Assembly: GCF_000507185.2 (NCBI RefSeq)
Contig: NZ_AYTM02000002.1
Span: forward strand, 2,379,501-2,443,500
Direction of reading: 5' to 3'
Origin: Pseudomonas syringae KCTC 12500
GTDB lineage: Bacteria > Pseudomonadota > Gammaproteobacteria > Pseudomonadales > Pseudomonadaceae
Length of the DNA: 64,000 nt
In this document: piece by piece, positions 29,974-39,939 of the stretch
How the letters are laid out: the number at the start of each line of letters is the position of its first letter
Position numbering within the stretch: the stretch's first letter is position 1
Translations under genes and position numbers: made by a program
The notes under the pieces: generated by a model
What the model was told of the DNA's origin: nothing
What the model saw: the letters and a program-made list of their open reading frames with translations, nothing else
Databases searched by the model: none

Positions 29974-31227
29974 ATGAATGCTTCGACAACAACCTGTCAG
30001 ATCCTGATCGTCGGTGGCGGTGCTGCCGGTATCTCTACCGCCGCAAGCCTGCTGGCCCGCGACGCTACCCTGCAGATCACCCTGGTCGACCCCGCCGATA
30101 CCCATTATTACCAGCCCGGCTGGACCATGGTCGGTGCGGGGATCTTCACGCCGCAGTCGACGGCACGCAGCATGGCCTCGCTGATACCCACAGGCGTGCA
30201 GTGGATCAAGGCTGCGGTCGCGACCTTCGAGCCGCAGCACAATACGCTGACGCTGGCCGACGGCCGCGTGCTCGGTTATCAGCAACTGGTGGTCTGCCCC
30301 GGCCTGAAGCTGGACTGGTCGGCTATCGACGGGCTGGTGGAAACGCTCGGGGCCAATGGCGTGACTTCCAACTATCGCTATGACCTGGCGCCCTACACCT
30401 GGAAGCTGGTACAGAACCTGAAACAGGGCCGCGCGCTGTTTACCCAGCCGCCCATGCCGATCAAATGCGCCGGTGCGCCGCAGAAGGCCATGTACCTGTC
30501 CTGCGATCACTGGTTGAAAAGCGGCCGTCTCGCGCAGATCAATACGCAGTTCTACAACGCCGGTGGCGTGCTGTTCGGTGTCGCCGACTATGTCCCGGCG
30601 CTGATGAAGTACGTCGAGCGCTACGCCATCGACCTCAAGTTCAGCCATCGGCTGGTCGCCGTCGACGGGCCTGGCAAGCGCGCGACCTTCATTCGCACGC
30701 AGGCCGATGGCAGCAGCGAGACCGTCGAGCAAAGCTTCGAAATGTTGCACGTAGTGCCGCCGCAGATTGCCCCTGACTTCATCCGCAGCAGCCCGCTGGC
30801 CGATGCCGCAGGCTGGGTGGATGTCGACCCGGCCACGCTGAAGCACCGGCAGTTCGCCAATGTTCATGGTCTGGGCGACGTCACCAACACCAGCAATGCC
30901 AAGACCGCCGCAGCGGCACGCAAGCAGGCGCCGGTGGTGGCCAACAACGTATTGGTCGCGCTGGGTCGTCGGGATGGGTCAGCGGTGTATGACGGTTACG
31001 GCTCGTGCCCGTTGACGGTCGAGAAAGGCCGCATCGTGCTGGCCGAATTTACCTATGGCGGCAAGGTTGCGCCGAGCTTTCCGCGCTGGCTGCTGGAGGG
31101 TCGCCAGCCGACCCGACTGGCCTGGTGGTTGAAAGCGCGAGTGCTGCCCGCGCTTTATTGGCATGGCATGCTCAAGGGCCGTGAATGGCTGGCCAAACCG
31201 CAAAAGGCTGACACCCGGCATGGATGA
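29974..31227 (+). CDS. Sulfide:quinone oxidoreductase (FAD/NAD(P)-binding)
   Basis: A 417-aa flavoprotein. The N-terminal FAD motif is ILIVGGGAAGISTAA, followed by VDPADTHYYQPGWTMVGAG. The PIKCAGAPQK segment around residue 155 and the second cysteine in YGSCPLTV are typical of type II SQR, which oxidises H2S to persulfide and reduces quinone at the membrane. It lies 27 bp after the persulfide dioxygenase, which would consume its persulfide product. The start could be ATG 29974 or GTG 29971. Confidence 0.9.
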   Translation: MNASTTTCQILIVGGGAAGISTAASLLARDATLQITLVDPADTHYYQPGWTMVGAGIFTPQSTARSMASLIPTGVQWIKAAVATFEPQHNTLTLADGRVLGYQQLVVCPGLKLDWSAIDGLVETLGANGVTSNYRYDLAPYTWKLVQNLKQGRALFTQPPMPIKCAGAPQKAMYLSCDHWLKSGRLAQINTQFYNAGGVLFGVADYVPALMKYVERYAIDLKFSHRLVAVDGPGKRATFIRTQADGSSETVEQSFEMLHVVPPQIAPDFIRSSPLADAAGWVDVDPATLKHRQFANVHGLGDVTNTSNAKTAAAARKQAPVVANNVLVALGRRDGSAVYDGYGSCPLTVEKGRIVLAEFTYGGKVAPSFPRWLLEGRQPTRLAWWLKARVLPALYWHGMLKGREWLAKPQKADTRHG

Positions 31228-32032
31228 GCATCAGTTGCTGGGCGTTGGTCTGGGGACCGTCATCGGTATGGTACTTGCGCTGACCGGCGCGGGCGGCGGC
31301 ATCCTCGCCGTGCCGCTGCTGGTCTTCGGTCTCGGCCTGTCGATTGTCGAAGCCGCACCTGTCGGTCTGTTGGCCGTAGGGCTGGCGGCGGGGATCGGTG
31401 CGGTACTGGGGCTGCGTCAGGGCATCGTCCGCTATCGCGCGGCCGGGTACATCGCCTCCATTGGTGTGCTGATGGCGCCTCTGGGCCTATGGCTCGCTCA
31501 TCGACTGCCCAATACGCCGCTGGCTTTGGTCTTTTCGGTCGTGCTGCTGTACGCCTGTGGACGCATGTTCATCAGGGCCACCCGCGAATTGCGCCACGGC
31601 AAGCCGGCGCCGCGTGCGGAAATACTGCCCTGCGTGCTCAACCCGCTGCAGGGCCGCCTGCGCTGGACCATGCCCTGTCTGCGCGCACTGACGCTGACCG
31701 GCGTGGGCTCCGGGTTGCTGTCCGGGTTGTTGGGGGTGGGCGGCGGGTTCGTGATCATTCCGGCGCTGACCCGCTACAGCGACCTGGACATGAAGAGTGT
31801 CGTGGCGACGTCACTGGCCGTGATCGCCCTGGTTTCGATGGGCAGCGTCATTACCGCGTCACTGAGCGGGGTGATGCACTGGGCGGTCGGTGCGCCGTTC
31901 GCGCTGGGTGCAGTCATCGGCCTGGTCATCGGCAGGCAAGTCGCCCGCTACCTCGCCGGCCCACGCCTGCAACAACTGTTCGCCGTATGCGGCATCGTCG
32001 CGGCGTTCATGCTGGCGTTGTCCGTGCGATAA
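31220..32032 (+). CDS. TauE/SafE family anion (sulfite) exporter
   Basis: A 270-aa protein with about eight membrane helices in two repeats; each repeat holds a glycine-rich motif (GAGGGILAVPLL near residue 24 and LGVGGGFVIIPAL near 170) typical of TauE/SafE. It overlaps the SQR stop by 8 bp and so belongs to the same operon. Removing sulfite made by persulfide oxidation is the likely job; this is inference from context, since family members carry several sulfonates and anions. Confidence 0.88.
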   Translation: MDEHQLLGVGLGTVIGMVLALTGAGGGILAVPLLVFGLGLSIVEAAPVGLLAVGLAAGIGAVLGLRQGIVRYRAAGYIASIGVLMAPLGLWLAHRLPNTPLALVFSVVLLYACGRMFIRATRELRHGKPAPRAEILPCVLNPLQGRLRWTMPCLRALTLTGVGSGLLSGLLGVGGGFVIIPALTRYSDLDMKSVVATSLAVIALVSMGSVITASLSGVMHWAVGAPFALGAVIGLVIGRQVARYLAGPRLQQLFAVCGIVAAFMLALSVR

Positions 32033-32039
32033 CAGCCCG

Positions 32040-32205
32040 AGGACGCAGAGCACGCGGAGCATGGGAACGATAAGGCTTCTGCCCGGAGGGCGTAGGAGCG
32101 AACTTGTTCGCGAAGGGGTCGGTAGCATCGCCGAAAATGCATCGACTGAAACACCGTCTTCGCGAGCAATGCGGATCGCCGCCCCGGTCGCTCCCACAAG
32201 AGTTG
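32040..32205. repeat. Composite repeat: palindrome fragment followed by a REP pair
   Basis: GACGCAGAGCACGCGGAGCA at the left belongs to the family at 10917 and 27356. GTAGGAGCGAACTTGTTCGCG at ~32090 and the inverse GCGGATCGCCGCCCCGGTC...CTCCCAC near 32170-32205 are the same REP pair that forms the large array at ~41-43 kb. The segment fills the gap between the convergent TauE and cysA genes. Confidence 0.65.
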
Positions 32206-32233
32206 TGTATAACGATAAGCACCTGCGCAGGCT

Positions 32234-33214
32234 TTAAAGCTTCTGCCAGACCTTCGGTTTGAAGAACAGCGTCTCGCCCTTGGCCAGGCCCACCAGGCTG
32301 TCGTGGTCTTTCACCACTTCGGCCTCGATCAGCTCGTCCTGCCCTTCCACTTTCAAGGTGACCCGCGTCGTCGCGCCCAGTGGGCGGATGTCGCGGACTT
32401 CGGCGGCGTGGTGGTCTTCGATTTCCTGGCGGGACAGCGACACCTCATGCGGACGGAACAGCAGGTGACCTTCCTCGCCCAGGCTCAGGCGATTGGAGTC
32501 GCCGAGGAAGTGGTAGACGAAGTCGTTGGACGGGTTCTCGTAGACCTCGCCCGGCGAGCCGATCTGTTCGATCACGCCCTTGTTCATCACCACGATGCGA
32601 TCGGCCACTTCCATGGCCTCTTCCTGATCGTGAGTCACGAACACCGAGGTCAGGTTGATGTCTTCGTGCAGGCGCGCCAGCCAGCGACGCAGCTCTTTGC
32701 GGACCTTGGCGTCCAGCGCGCCGAACGGCTCGTCCAGCAGCAGCACTTTTGGCTCGACCGCCAGGGCGCGGGCCAGGGCAATGCGCTGGCGCTGTCCACC
32801 CGACAGCTGCTCCGGATAACGGTCGGCCAGCCAGTCCAGCTGCACCATGTTCAGCAGCTCATGGACCTTCTCGGCGATGCGCGTTTCGTTCGGGCGCTCG
32901 CGCTTGGGCTTCATGCGCAGGCCGAACGCGACGTTGTCGAACACCGTCATGTGGCGGAACAGCGCGTAATGCTGGAACACGAACCCGACATTGCGATCAC
33001 GCACGTCGTGGCCGGACACATCTTCGCCATGAAACACGATGCTGCCGTCATCCGGGGTTTCCAGACCTGCAATGATGCGCAGCAGGGTGGTCTTGCCGCA
33101 GCCTGACGGGCCGAGCAAAGCCACCAGCTCGCCACTCTGGATGTCCAGACTGATGTTGTTCAGAGCCTTGAAGGCGTTGAAGTTCTTGCTGACGTTACGG
33201 ACTTCGATCGACAT
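32234..33214 (-). CDS. cysA: Sulfate/thiosulfate ABC transporter ATP-binding protein CysA
   Basis: A 326-aa ABC ATPase with Walker [10 protein letters not shown], signature [15 protein letters not shown], Walker [13 protein letters not shown] and a C-terminal TOBE-like domain (~240-326). It powers sulfate/thiosulfate import with CysT and CysW. It starts 2 bp after the cysW stop and is the last gene of the operon. A REP pair follows. Confidence 0.96.
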   Translation of the reverse strand: MSIEVRNVSKNFNAFKALNNISLDIQSGELVALLGPSGCGKTTLLRIIAGLETPDDGSIVFHGEDVSGHDVRDRNVGFVFQHYALFRHMTVFDNVAFGLRMKPKRERPNETRIAEKVHELLNMVQLDWLADRYPEQLSGGQRQRIALARALAVEPKVLLLDEPFGALDAKVRKELRRWLARLHEDINLTSVFVTHDQEEAMEVADRIVVMNKGVIEQIGSPGEVYENPSNDFVYHFLGDSNRLSLGEEGHLLFRPHEVSLSRQEIEDHHAAEVRDIRPLGATTRVTLKVEGQDELIEAEVVKDHDSLVGLAKGETLFFKPKVWQKL

Positions 33215-33216
33215 GA

Positions 33217-34089
33217 TTATTCCTCCGCCGCGTTATGGCGCAGACGGTTAATGCGGGATTCGCTCCACTGCTTGAGCAGCAGGATGAACAGCGCCAGGAT
33301 CAGCAACAGGCTCGCCACGGCAAAGGCGGCAACGTGGTTGTACTCGTTGTAGAGAATTTCGACGTGCAGCGGCAGGGTGTTGGTGACGCCGCGAATGTGC
33401 CCGGAAACCACCGACACCGCGCCAAACTCACCCATCGCTCGCGCCGTACACAGCACCACGCCGTAGATCAGGCCCCATTTGATGTTCGGCACCGTGACGT
33501 GCCAGAACATCTGCCAGCCGTTGGCGCCCAGCAGCCGTGCGGCCTCTTCTTCCTGAGTGCCCTGCTCCTGCATCAGCGGGATCAGCTCCCGCGCAACGAA
33601 CGGCACAGTGACGAAGATGGTCGCCAGCACGATGCCCGGCAGGGCAAAGACGATCTGGATGTCGTGATCCTGCAACCACGGCCCGAACAGCCCCTGCGCA
33701 CCGAACATCAGCACGTAGACCAGACCGGCGATGACCGGCGATACCGAGAACGGCAGGTCGATCAGCGTGACCAGAATGCTCTTGCCGCGGAACGAGTATT
33801 TGCTCACGCACCATGCGGCGCTGACGCCGAACACCAGATTGAGCGGTACCGAGATCAGCACCGCTATGACCGTCAGCTTCAGCGCCGACAGCGCGTCCGG
33901 CTCGAGGATCGCGGTAAAGAACGCGCCCAGACCGTTTTTCAGGCCTTGGGATACCACGATGAACAGCGGCAGGCCCAGAAACAGGACGAACACCAGCCAG
34001 CACAGGCCGATCAGGATACGTCGCGACACCGCGCTGCCACGACGGGCAGCGTTGGCAGAGGCGGCGGCTGAAACAGATGAATAAGACAT
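33217..34089 (-). CDS. cysW: Sulfate ABC transporter permease CysW
   Basis: A 290-aa BPD_transp_1 permease with about six membrane helices and the EAA loop ([19 protein letters not shown]) that contacts CysA. I chose the ATG at 34089 ([13 protein letters not shown]), which gives the usual polar N-terminus before helix 1; it lies 13 bp after the cysT stop. It forms the membrane channel with CysT. Confidence 0.95.
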   Translation of the reverse strand: MSYSSVSAAASANAARRGSAVSRRILIGLCWLVFVLFLGLPLFIVVSQGLKNGLGAFFTAILEPDALSALKLTVIAVLISVPLNLVFGVSAAWCVSKYSFRGKSILVTLIDLPFSVSPVIAGLVYVLMFGAQGLFGPWLQDHDIQIVFALPGIVLATIFVTVPFVARELIPLMQEQGTQEEEAARLLGANGWQMFWHVTVPNIKWGLIYGVVLCTARAMGEFGAVSVVSGHIRGVTNTLPLHVEILYNEYNHVAAFAVASLLLILALFILLLKQWSESRINRLRHNAAEE

Positions 34090-34102
34090 GTTCTGCGCCT
34101 CC

Positions 34103-34924
34103 TCAGGATGGGGTTTCAATGCGCCGCTGCAGCAGGTTGATCAGCAGCAGCAGAATGAAGGACACCACCAGCATCATCACGCCGATAGCGGTTGCGCCGG
34201 TGTAGTCGTACTGGTCGAGCTTGACCATGATCAGCAGCGGCAGGATCTCGGTTTTCATCGGCATGTTGCCGGCGATGAAAATCACCGAACCGTACTCGCC
34301 CACGCCACGGGCAAACGCCAGGGCGAAGCCGGTCAGCCAGGCAGGCAGCAACGCCGGCACGAGGATATGGCGAAACACCTGCAGGGGACGTGCGCCCAGG
34401 CAGGCAGCGGCCTCTTCGACTTCGCGGGGGATGTCGGCCAGCACAGGCTGCACGGTGCGCACCACGAACGGCAGGGTGACGAAGGTCAGCGCCAGGGTGA
34501 TGCCCAGCGGGGTATAGGCGATCTTGAAGCCCAGATCAGCTGCGAACTGGCCGACCCAGCCGTTGGGCGCGTACAGCGCGGTCAGGGCGATACCGGCCAC
34601 GGCGGTCGGCAGGGCGAACGGCAGATCTATCATCGCATCGATGACCTTGCGGCCGGGGAAGGTGTAGCGCACCAGCACCCAGGCCAGCAGTGTGCCGATC
34701 ACCCCGTTGATGAGGGCTGCGTAAAAGGCGGTGCCGAAACTCAGCTTGAGTGCCGCGATCACGCGTGGTGCCGTGATGATGGTCCAGAACTGATCCCAGG
34801 TGAGCTGCGCAGCATGTACGAACATGGCGGCCAGCGGTATTAGCACAATCAGACTGAGGTACACCAAGGTGTAGCCCAGCGTCAGCCCGAAGCCGGGTAT
34901 GACGGGGGAGATACGACGCGACAT
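34103..34924 (-). CDS. cysT: Sulfate ABC transporter permease CysT
   Basis: A 273-aa permease with six membrane helices and an EAA loop ([19 protein letters not shown]). I chose the ATG at 34924 ([17 protein letters not shown]), the common family start. It is 94 bp downstream of sbp, and that gap contains a strong hairpin. It pairs with CysW. Confidence 0.95.
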   Translation of the reverse strand: MSRRISPVIPGFGLTLGYTLVYLSLIVLIPLAAMFVHAAQLTWDQFWTIITAPRVIAALKLSFGTAFYAALINGVIGTLLAWVLVRYTFPGRKVIDAMIDLPFALPTAVAGIALTALYAPNGWVGQFAADLGFKIAYTPLGITLALTFVTLPFVVRTVQPVLADIPREVEEAAACLGARPLQVFRHILVPALLPAWLTGFALAFARGVGEYGSVIFIAGNMPMKTEILPLLIMVKLDQYDYTGATAIGVMMLVVSFILLLLINLLQRRIETPS

Positions 34925-34950
34925 AAAAGTCCCTGGTTTCACTTGCACGA

Positions 34951-34972
34951 AGCCCGGAGGTTAATCCGGGCT
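34951..34972 (-). promoter_or_regulatory. Intercistronic hairpin between sbp and cysT
   Basis: AGCCCGGA and TCCGGGCT pair with a 6-nt loop; no T run follows on the coding strand. Such a structure behind the binding-protein gene can stabilise the sbp message or reduce read-through, giving more binding protein than permease, as is common in ABC operons. The regulatory role is inference. Confidence 0.5.
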
Positions 34973-35018
34973 GTTTGGCCAAACTTGCGATGCCGCTCGT
35001 GCGGCATCCTCATTCGGC

Positions 35019-36029
35019 TTATTGCGCCTGATAAATCTGGTCGAACACGCCGCCGTCATTGAAAAACTTCGGCTGCGCAGTTTTCCAGCCACCAAAGTCT
35101 TTGTCGATAGTCACCAGATCCAGTTTCGGGAATTGCTTCTCGTACTTGGCGGCCACTTCGGCATCACGTGGACGATAGAAGTTTTTCGCGGCAATTTCCT
35201 GACCTTCCTTGCTGTACAGGTGCTTGAGGTATTCAGTCGCGATTTCGGTATTACCTTTCCGCTCGGCGTTCTTGTCGACCACGGCAACCGGAGGCTCGGC
35301 AAGGATCGACAGCGACGGTACGACGATGTCGAACTTGTCCTTGCCGCCGTCTTCTTTCAACGCCAGGAACGCTTCGTTTTCCCATGCCAGCAGCACATCA
35401 CCCTGACCGTTGTTGACGAAGGTGATGGTCGAACCGCGTGCGCCGGTATCCAGAATCGGCACGTGCTTGAACAGCGTCTGCACGTATTCCTTGGCCTTGG
35501 CTTCGTCACCGCCGCCCGCCTTCAGGCCGTAGGCCCAGGCGGCCAGGAAGTTCCAGCGCGCACCGCCGGAGGTTTTCGGGTTGGGCGTGATCACCGAGAC
35601 GCCTTCCTTGGTCAGGTCGCCCCAGTCCTTGATGCCTTTAGGGTTGCCCTTGCGCACCAGGAACACGATGGTCGAGGTGTACGGCGTGCTCGCGTCCGGC
35701 AGGCGGGTCTGCCAGTTTTCGGGCAGGGTCTTGCCGAGCTTGGCGATTTCGTCGATGTCACCGGCCAGTGCCAGGGTCACCACGTCGGCGCGCAGGCCGT
35801 CGATCACGCCACGCGCCTGCTTGCCCGAGCCGCCGTGGGATTGCTTGATCTTGACCTTGTCGTCCGGATGGGATTTTTTCCAGAAATTGACGAATTCTGC
35901 GTTGTAGTCCTGATACAGCTCGCGGGTCGGATCGTAGGACACGTTGAGCAGTTCGTAATCCTTGGCGACAGCCGAACCTGCGAAAACAGCACTGGCGAGA
36001 GCAGCCAGCGCAAAACGGCGAATGGACAT
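35019..36029 (-). CDS. sbp: Sulfate-binding periplasmic protein
   Basis: A 336-aa solute-binding protein. Signal peptide at 1-22 (AGSAVA cleavage). The mature N-terminus [21 protein letters not shown] and the later [13 protein letters not shown] and [16 protein letters not shown] segments are sulfate-binding signatures. It delivers sulfate to CysTWA. It follows oscA by 152 bp; expression is probably CysB-dependent under sulfur limitation, though I could not identify a CysB site. Confidence 0.96.
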   Translation of the reverse strand: MSIRRFALAALASAVFAGSAVAKDYELLNVSYDPTRELYQDYNAEFVNFWKKSHPDDKVKIKQSHGGSGKQARGVIDGLRADVVTLALAGDIDEIAKLGKTLPENWQTRLPDASTPYTSTIVFLVRKGNPKGIKDWGDLTKEGVSVITPNPKTSGGARWNFLAAWAYGLKAGGGDEAKAKEYVQTLFKHVPILDTGARGSTITFVNNGQGDVLLAWENEAFLALKEDGGKDKFDIVVPSLSILAEPPVAVVDKNAERKGNTEIATEYLKHLYSKEGQEIAAKNFYRPRDAEVAAKYEKQFPKLDLVTIDKDFGGWKTAQPKFFNDGGVFDQIYQAQ

Positions 36030-36181
36030 AGATTGAAGCTCCTGGAAATACGGTGTGTCGGCTTTTTTGATTTCTTCTTGGCGCGTCAGAGCGGCATTCG
36101 CACGGGCGCGCTGCTTTTTTTCAGGGGGGTATCAGGAGTCAGGATGAAACCCTCCGGTTGACCAGTCGGGTGCTTGCCGCT

Positions 36182-36361
36182 TCAGCTCTGCTTGGCAGGG
36201 TTCTGCAAACGAAACTTTTCCTTGCGCTCGATCTGCACCACCTGTGCGTTGTGCACGGTGATTTCGACGGCACCAAAACGCAGGTCACGCAACGCACTCT
36301 GAATTTCACGCAGAATGGCTGCTTCGTCCTGACCGTCAACACTACGTAGAGATGCGCTCAT
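36182..36361 (-). CDS. oscA: OscA, small DUF2292 protein of sulfur starvation
   Basis: A 59-aa frame starting at ATG 36361, preceded by an AAGGAATAAG stretch, with residues such as DEAAILREIQSALRDLRFG and VEITVHNAQVVQIERKEKFR. It matches the DUF2292/YezD-type OscA proteins of Pseudomonas, which are needed for organosulfur and sulfate use and lie upstream of sbp. The position directly before sbp-cysTWA supports this. The molecular function is unknown. Confidence 0.85.
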   Translation of the reverse strand: MSASLRSVDGQDEAAILREIQSALRDLRFGAVEITVHNAQVVQIERKEKFRLQNPAKQS

Positions 36362-36512
36362 TGTCTTATTCCTTGAGAAGTGAGAGGCCTGCCTTCGCGA
36401 CTGGGGGCGATGGCGTATGGCGGTGAGGCAATAATAGTGAGGTGCGGATATTCTTAAAAAGACTATTTAAGAATGCAGATATAACCAAAAGAACTTTAGA
36501 GAGGTGTGACTC

Positions 36513-36539
36513 TGCCAGGGTGCATTGCACACCCTGGCA
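36513..36539 (-). terminator. Hairpin downstream of the EAL gene, between it and oscA
   Basis: TGCCAGGGTG pairs exactly with CACCCTGGCA across a 7-nt loop, 24 bp after the EAL-gene stop on the minus strand. No clear T run follows, so it is either a weak terminator or a 3' stabilising stem. Confidence 0.4.
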
Positions 36540-36562
36540 GGCGTTATCAGTGAGAGGCTGAA

Positions 36563-37630
36563 CTAGTTGAACGCGGGGGCGTGCGTCCAATCGATAGACT
36601 GCGCCGCCATGGGCCGGGCAAACCAGTAGCCCTGGCCCAACTCGCAACCGTTGCTTAACAAAAATGAAGCCTGATTGGCGTGTTCGATCCCCTCGGCCAG
36701 TACACGCATGCCCAGGCTCGACGCCAGCGCGATGACCGCCCGTACAATCGCGATGTCATCTACATCGCCCGGCAGCCCGGCCACGAAACCCTGGTCGATC
36801 TTGAGCTTCTGCACCGGCATGCTCTTGAGCCGCAGCAGCGATGAGTAGCCTGTGCCGAAATCATCGATGGCCAGGCTCAGGCCCAGTTCACGCAGGCGAT
36901 GCAATTGCTCGATGGCCTGTTCAGGGTCTTCCATGACGGCACTTTCAGTGACTTCCAGCTCAAGAAATGCCGGATCGAGGCCGGTCTCGTTCAAGACCTC
37001 AGCCACTCGCCGATCGACATCACCGCGACTGAACAGACGGCTGGAGACATTGACCGCGACGGACGCAATCGAGACGCCTTCTGCCAGCCAGGCCTGCATT
37101 TGCCGACAGGCAGTATTCAATACCCAGGCATCGATATCGGCGATAAGTCCGTTCTGCTCGGCAATAGGGATGAAGTCGCCAGGCGACACCATGCCACGGG
37201 TCGGGTGTTGCCAGCGCACCAGCGCTTCGACCGCGCAAATACGCCCGGTCACCAGGTCGTAAACCGGTTGGTAGAACACCCGCAATTGGTCCTGCTCAAT
37301 CGCCTGACGCAACTCGCTGGCCAGTTGCACCCGTTGCTGGGCTTGGGCGGTCAGCTCTTCGGTGTACAGCGCAAACCCTTCGCGGCCATCGGTCTTGGCT
37401 TTGAACAGCGCCGAATCAGCGTTGCGCAACAGTTGTTCGGCAGTTAGCGCATCACCGGGAAAAAGGCTGATACCGATACTGGCACTGACGAACAACTGAT
37501 GCCCGGCAATCGGGTATGGCGCTTTGAAGGCATTGATCACCTGTTGCGCGAGCGCCGCGGCATGCACCATGTGCGTACAGTTTTTGACCAGCAGCGCGAA
37601 CTCGTCACCGCCCAGGCGTGCGACCGTCAT
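36563..37630 (-). pseudogene. 3' part of a frameshifted PAS-GGDEF-EAL gene (second half of GGDEF plus EAL)
   Basis: A 355-aa frame beginning in the middle of a GGDEF domain: it starts MTVARLGGDEFALL and lacks the first ~85 residues of that domain. A complete EAL domain follows (~105-350: AVEALVRW, NVSSRLFS, DDFGTGYSS, EGIEHANQ). It continues the upstream frame (37627-38481) after a one-base loss near 37650; the two frames overlap in ATGA at 37627-37630. If re-initiated at this ATG, a functional EAL phosphodiesterase could still be made. The catalytic EAL residues look intact. Confidence 0.75.
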
Positions 37631-38481
37631 ACCGCTGTCAGCCAGCGCTTGAGGCGTTCGGCAGCCGCCTTGAGCACTTCGTCGCCGATGTTATGGCCAA
37701 GGCTGTCGTTGATGTTTCTGAAGTTGTCCAGGTCCACCACCAGCAGCGCACAGCCGCGCTTGCTGGAGCGCGCCGAGGTCAGCGCCTGGCTGATACGATC
37801 GGTCAGCAGCAGACGATTGGGCAACTCGGTCAGCGCATCGTAATGAGCCAGTTGCGCCAGTTCCTGCTCGGAGCGCTTGATGGCCGTGATATCGGAAAAC
37901 ACCGCGACAAAATGCCTGGCCTGCCCGTCTTCACCCTTGATGCTACGGATGGTTTGCCACTGCGGATAGATTTCGCCGCTTTTGCGTCGGTTCCAGATCT
38001 CGCCACTCCACTGCCCGGCACTCTGCAGTGAGTGATACATCTGCCGATAAAACTCGGGGCCATGACGACCGGACTTGAACTTGCTGGGGTTGAAACCCAG
38101 CACCTCGTCGGCCTGATAGCCGGTGATGTCCACAAACGCACGATTTACATGGACAATGCGCCCTTCGGCATCACTGACCAGTACGCCCTCACGCGTGCTG
38201 TCGAACACCACTGCCGCCAGCAGTAGTCGGTCATAGTCCTGTTGTTGGCGCTCAAACAGCGCTTCACCGCCGACGATGGCCTTCAATCTGTCACGTGCAA
38301 TGAAGATCATGACGGTGCTGAGCAGCGCCCAGCCATAACCGATCATCTGTTGTCCGACGGCCAGTCGAGCCGGATCCTTGACGAAAAAAGACAGCAGGGC
38401 GCTGCCTGTCGCGAACCACAGAATCGACAGCAGCCCATACAGAACGGCGGTTCGCAGCGCGTTACGGGAATAATCGGACAT
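37627..38481 (-). pseudogene. 5' part of the frameshifted PAS-GGDEF-EAL gene (membrane helices, PAS, first half of GGDEF)
   Basis: A 284-aa frame. Two membrane helices lie at ~10-30 and ~42-62, then a PAS/PAC region (~85-205, with GRIVHVNRAFVDITGYQADE and AVFSDITAIKRSE), then the first part of a GGDEF domain (LTELPNRLLLTDR, DNFRNINDSLGHNIGDEVL). It stops after AERLKRWLTAV, before the GGDEF motif. In the other frame the expected ALADSG-MTVARLGGDEF follows, so one missing base near 37650 breaks a normal ~640-residue protein. Confidence 0.75.
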
Positions 38482-38634
38482 AAAAAACCGAGCCTTACTA
38501 AAGGTCTGGATTATAAAGCAAGAAACATCCTGCGACGCTTATCTGCAAGGGTGGCTGGTTTTCTGAGCAATGTCAGTGATAATGCTGTTGCGACTTTTTT
38601 CTTCACAGGTATTTCTACGAGGGCCAAACAGCCT

Positions 38635-39819
38635 ATGTGGTACAACGGTTTGCTCGACCTTTCCGTCTGGCAGGTAATAGCGGTCACGCTGGCGATGACC
38701 CATATAACTATTGTCGGCGTCACGGTCTATCTGCACCGCTATTCAGCCCACCGCTCACTTGAGCTCAATGCGGGTCTGAAACACTTCTTCCGCTTCTGGC
38801 TGTGGCTGACCACTGCCCAGAATACCCGCGAGTGGACAGCCATCCACCGCAAACACCACGCAAAATGCGAAACCGTCGATGACCCGCACAGCCCGGTCGT
38901 CAAGGGTCTGTCCACTGTGCTGCGCAAGGGTGCCGAACTGTACCGCGAGGAAGCGCAGAACCAGGACACCCTGCGTATCTACGGCAAGAACTGCCCGGAA
39001 GACTGGATCGAGCGCAATCTGTATTCGCGCTACAAGCTGCTGGGTATCGCTCTGATGGCGGTCATCGACGTGGCGCTGTTCGGCGCCCTCGGTATCACGG
39101 TCTGGGCCGTGCAGATGATGTGGATTCCCTTCTGGGCTGCCGGCGTGGTCAATGGTCTGGGTCATGCCGTTGGCTATCGCAACTTCGAATGCCGCGACGC
39201 AGCCACCAATCTGGTGCCGTGGGGCATCGTGATCGGCGGCGAAGAACTGCACAACAACCACCACACCTATCCCAACTCGGCCAAGCTGTCGGTCAAGCCA
39301 TGGGAGTTCGACATGGGCTGGGCGTGGATCAAACTGTTCAGCTTCCTCGGTCTGGCCAAGGTCCAGCGGGTCGCGCCTATCGCCCATCGCGTCGAAGGCA
39401 AGGGCCATATGGACATGGACACCGCAATGGCGATCCTCAACAACCGTTTCCAGATCATGGCGCAGTACCGCAAGCTGGTCATCGCGCCGCTGGTTGCCCA
39501 GGAACTTGCCAAGGCCGACGAGTCGGTGCGTCATCAGTTCCGTCGCGCCAAGCGCCTGCTGTCGCGTGAAACCAGCCTGCTCGATGACAGGCATCACCTG
39601 CGTATTCAGACCATGCTGGAACACAGCCATGCGCTGAAGGTGATCTATGAAAAACGCCTGGCCCTGCAGCAGATCTGGGTCAAGACCAGCAGCAACGGTC
39701 ACGACATGCTGTCGGCCATGAAAGAGTGGATTCACGAGGCCGAAGCCAGTGGTATTCACTCGTTGCGCGAGTTCGCCGACCAGCTGAAAACCTACTCGCT
39801 GCGCCCCGCCCACGCTTGA
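38635..39819 (+). CDS. Fatty acid desaturase (acyl-lipid/acyl-CoA delta-9 type, DesA-like)
   Basis: A 394-aa integral membrane di-iron desaturase. The three histidine boxes are HRYSAH (~35), HRKHH (~72) and HNNHH (~204), and membrane helices flank them. It introduces a cis double bond into saturated acyl chains, adjusting membrane fluidity. I chose the ATG at 38635 (MWYNGLLDLSVWQVI) since the long upstream frame overlaps the divergent PAS gene. A DesT/FabT-type regulator is not adjacent. Confidence 0.92.
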   Translation: MWYNGLLDLSVWQVIAVTLAMTHITIVGVTVYLHRYSAHRSLELNAGLKHFFRFWLWLTTAQNTREWTAIHRKHHAKCETVDDPHSPVVKGLSTVLRKGAELYREEAQNQDTLRIYGKNCPEDWIERNLYSRYKLLGIALMAVIDVALFGALGITVWAVQMMWIPFWAAGVVNGLGHAVGYRNFECRDAATNLVPWGIVIGGEELHNNHHTYPNSAKLSVKPWEFDMGWAWIKLFSFLGLAKVQRVAPIAHRVEGKGHMDMDTAMAILNNRFQIMAQYRKLVIAPLVAQELAKADESVRHQFRRAKRLLSRETSLLDDRHHLRIQTMLEHSHALKVIYEKRLALQQIWVKTSSNGHDMLSAMKEWIHEAEASGIHSLREFADQLKTYSLRPAHA

Positions 39820-39939
39820 ACCGTTGATCGGCGCGCTACCCCTTGGCGCGCCGGTCCCGGAACTTATCCCCTCCTCGTCTATCTCATCCACTTTCCCGCC
39901 AATCGGGACAGGGCGCCTCACTGGCCGTAAACGCTTGAG

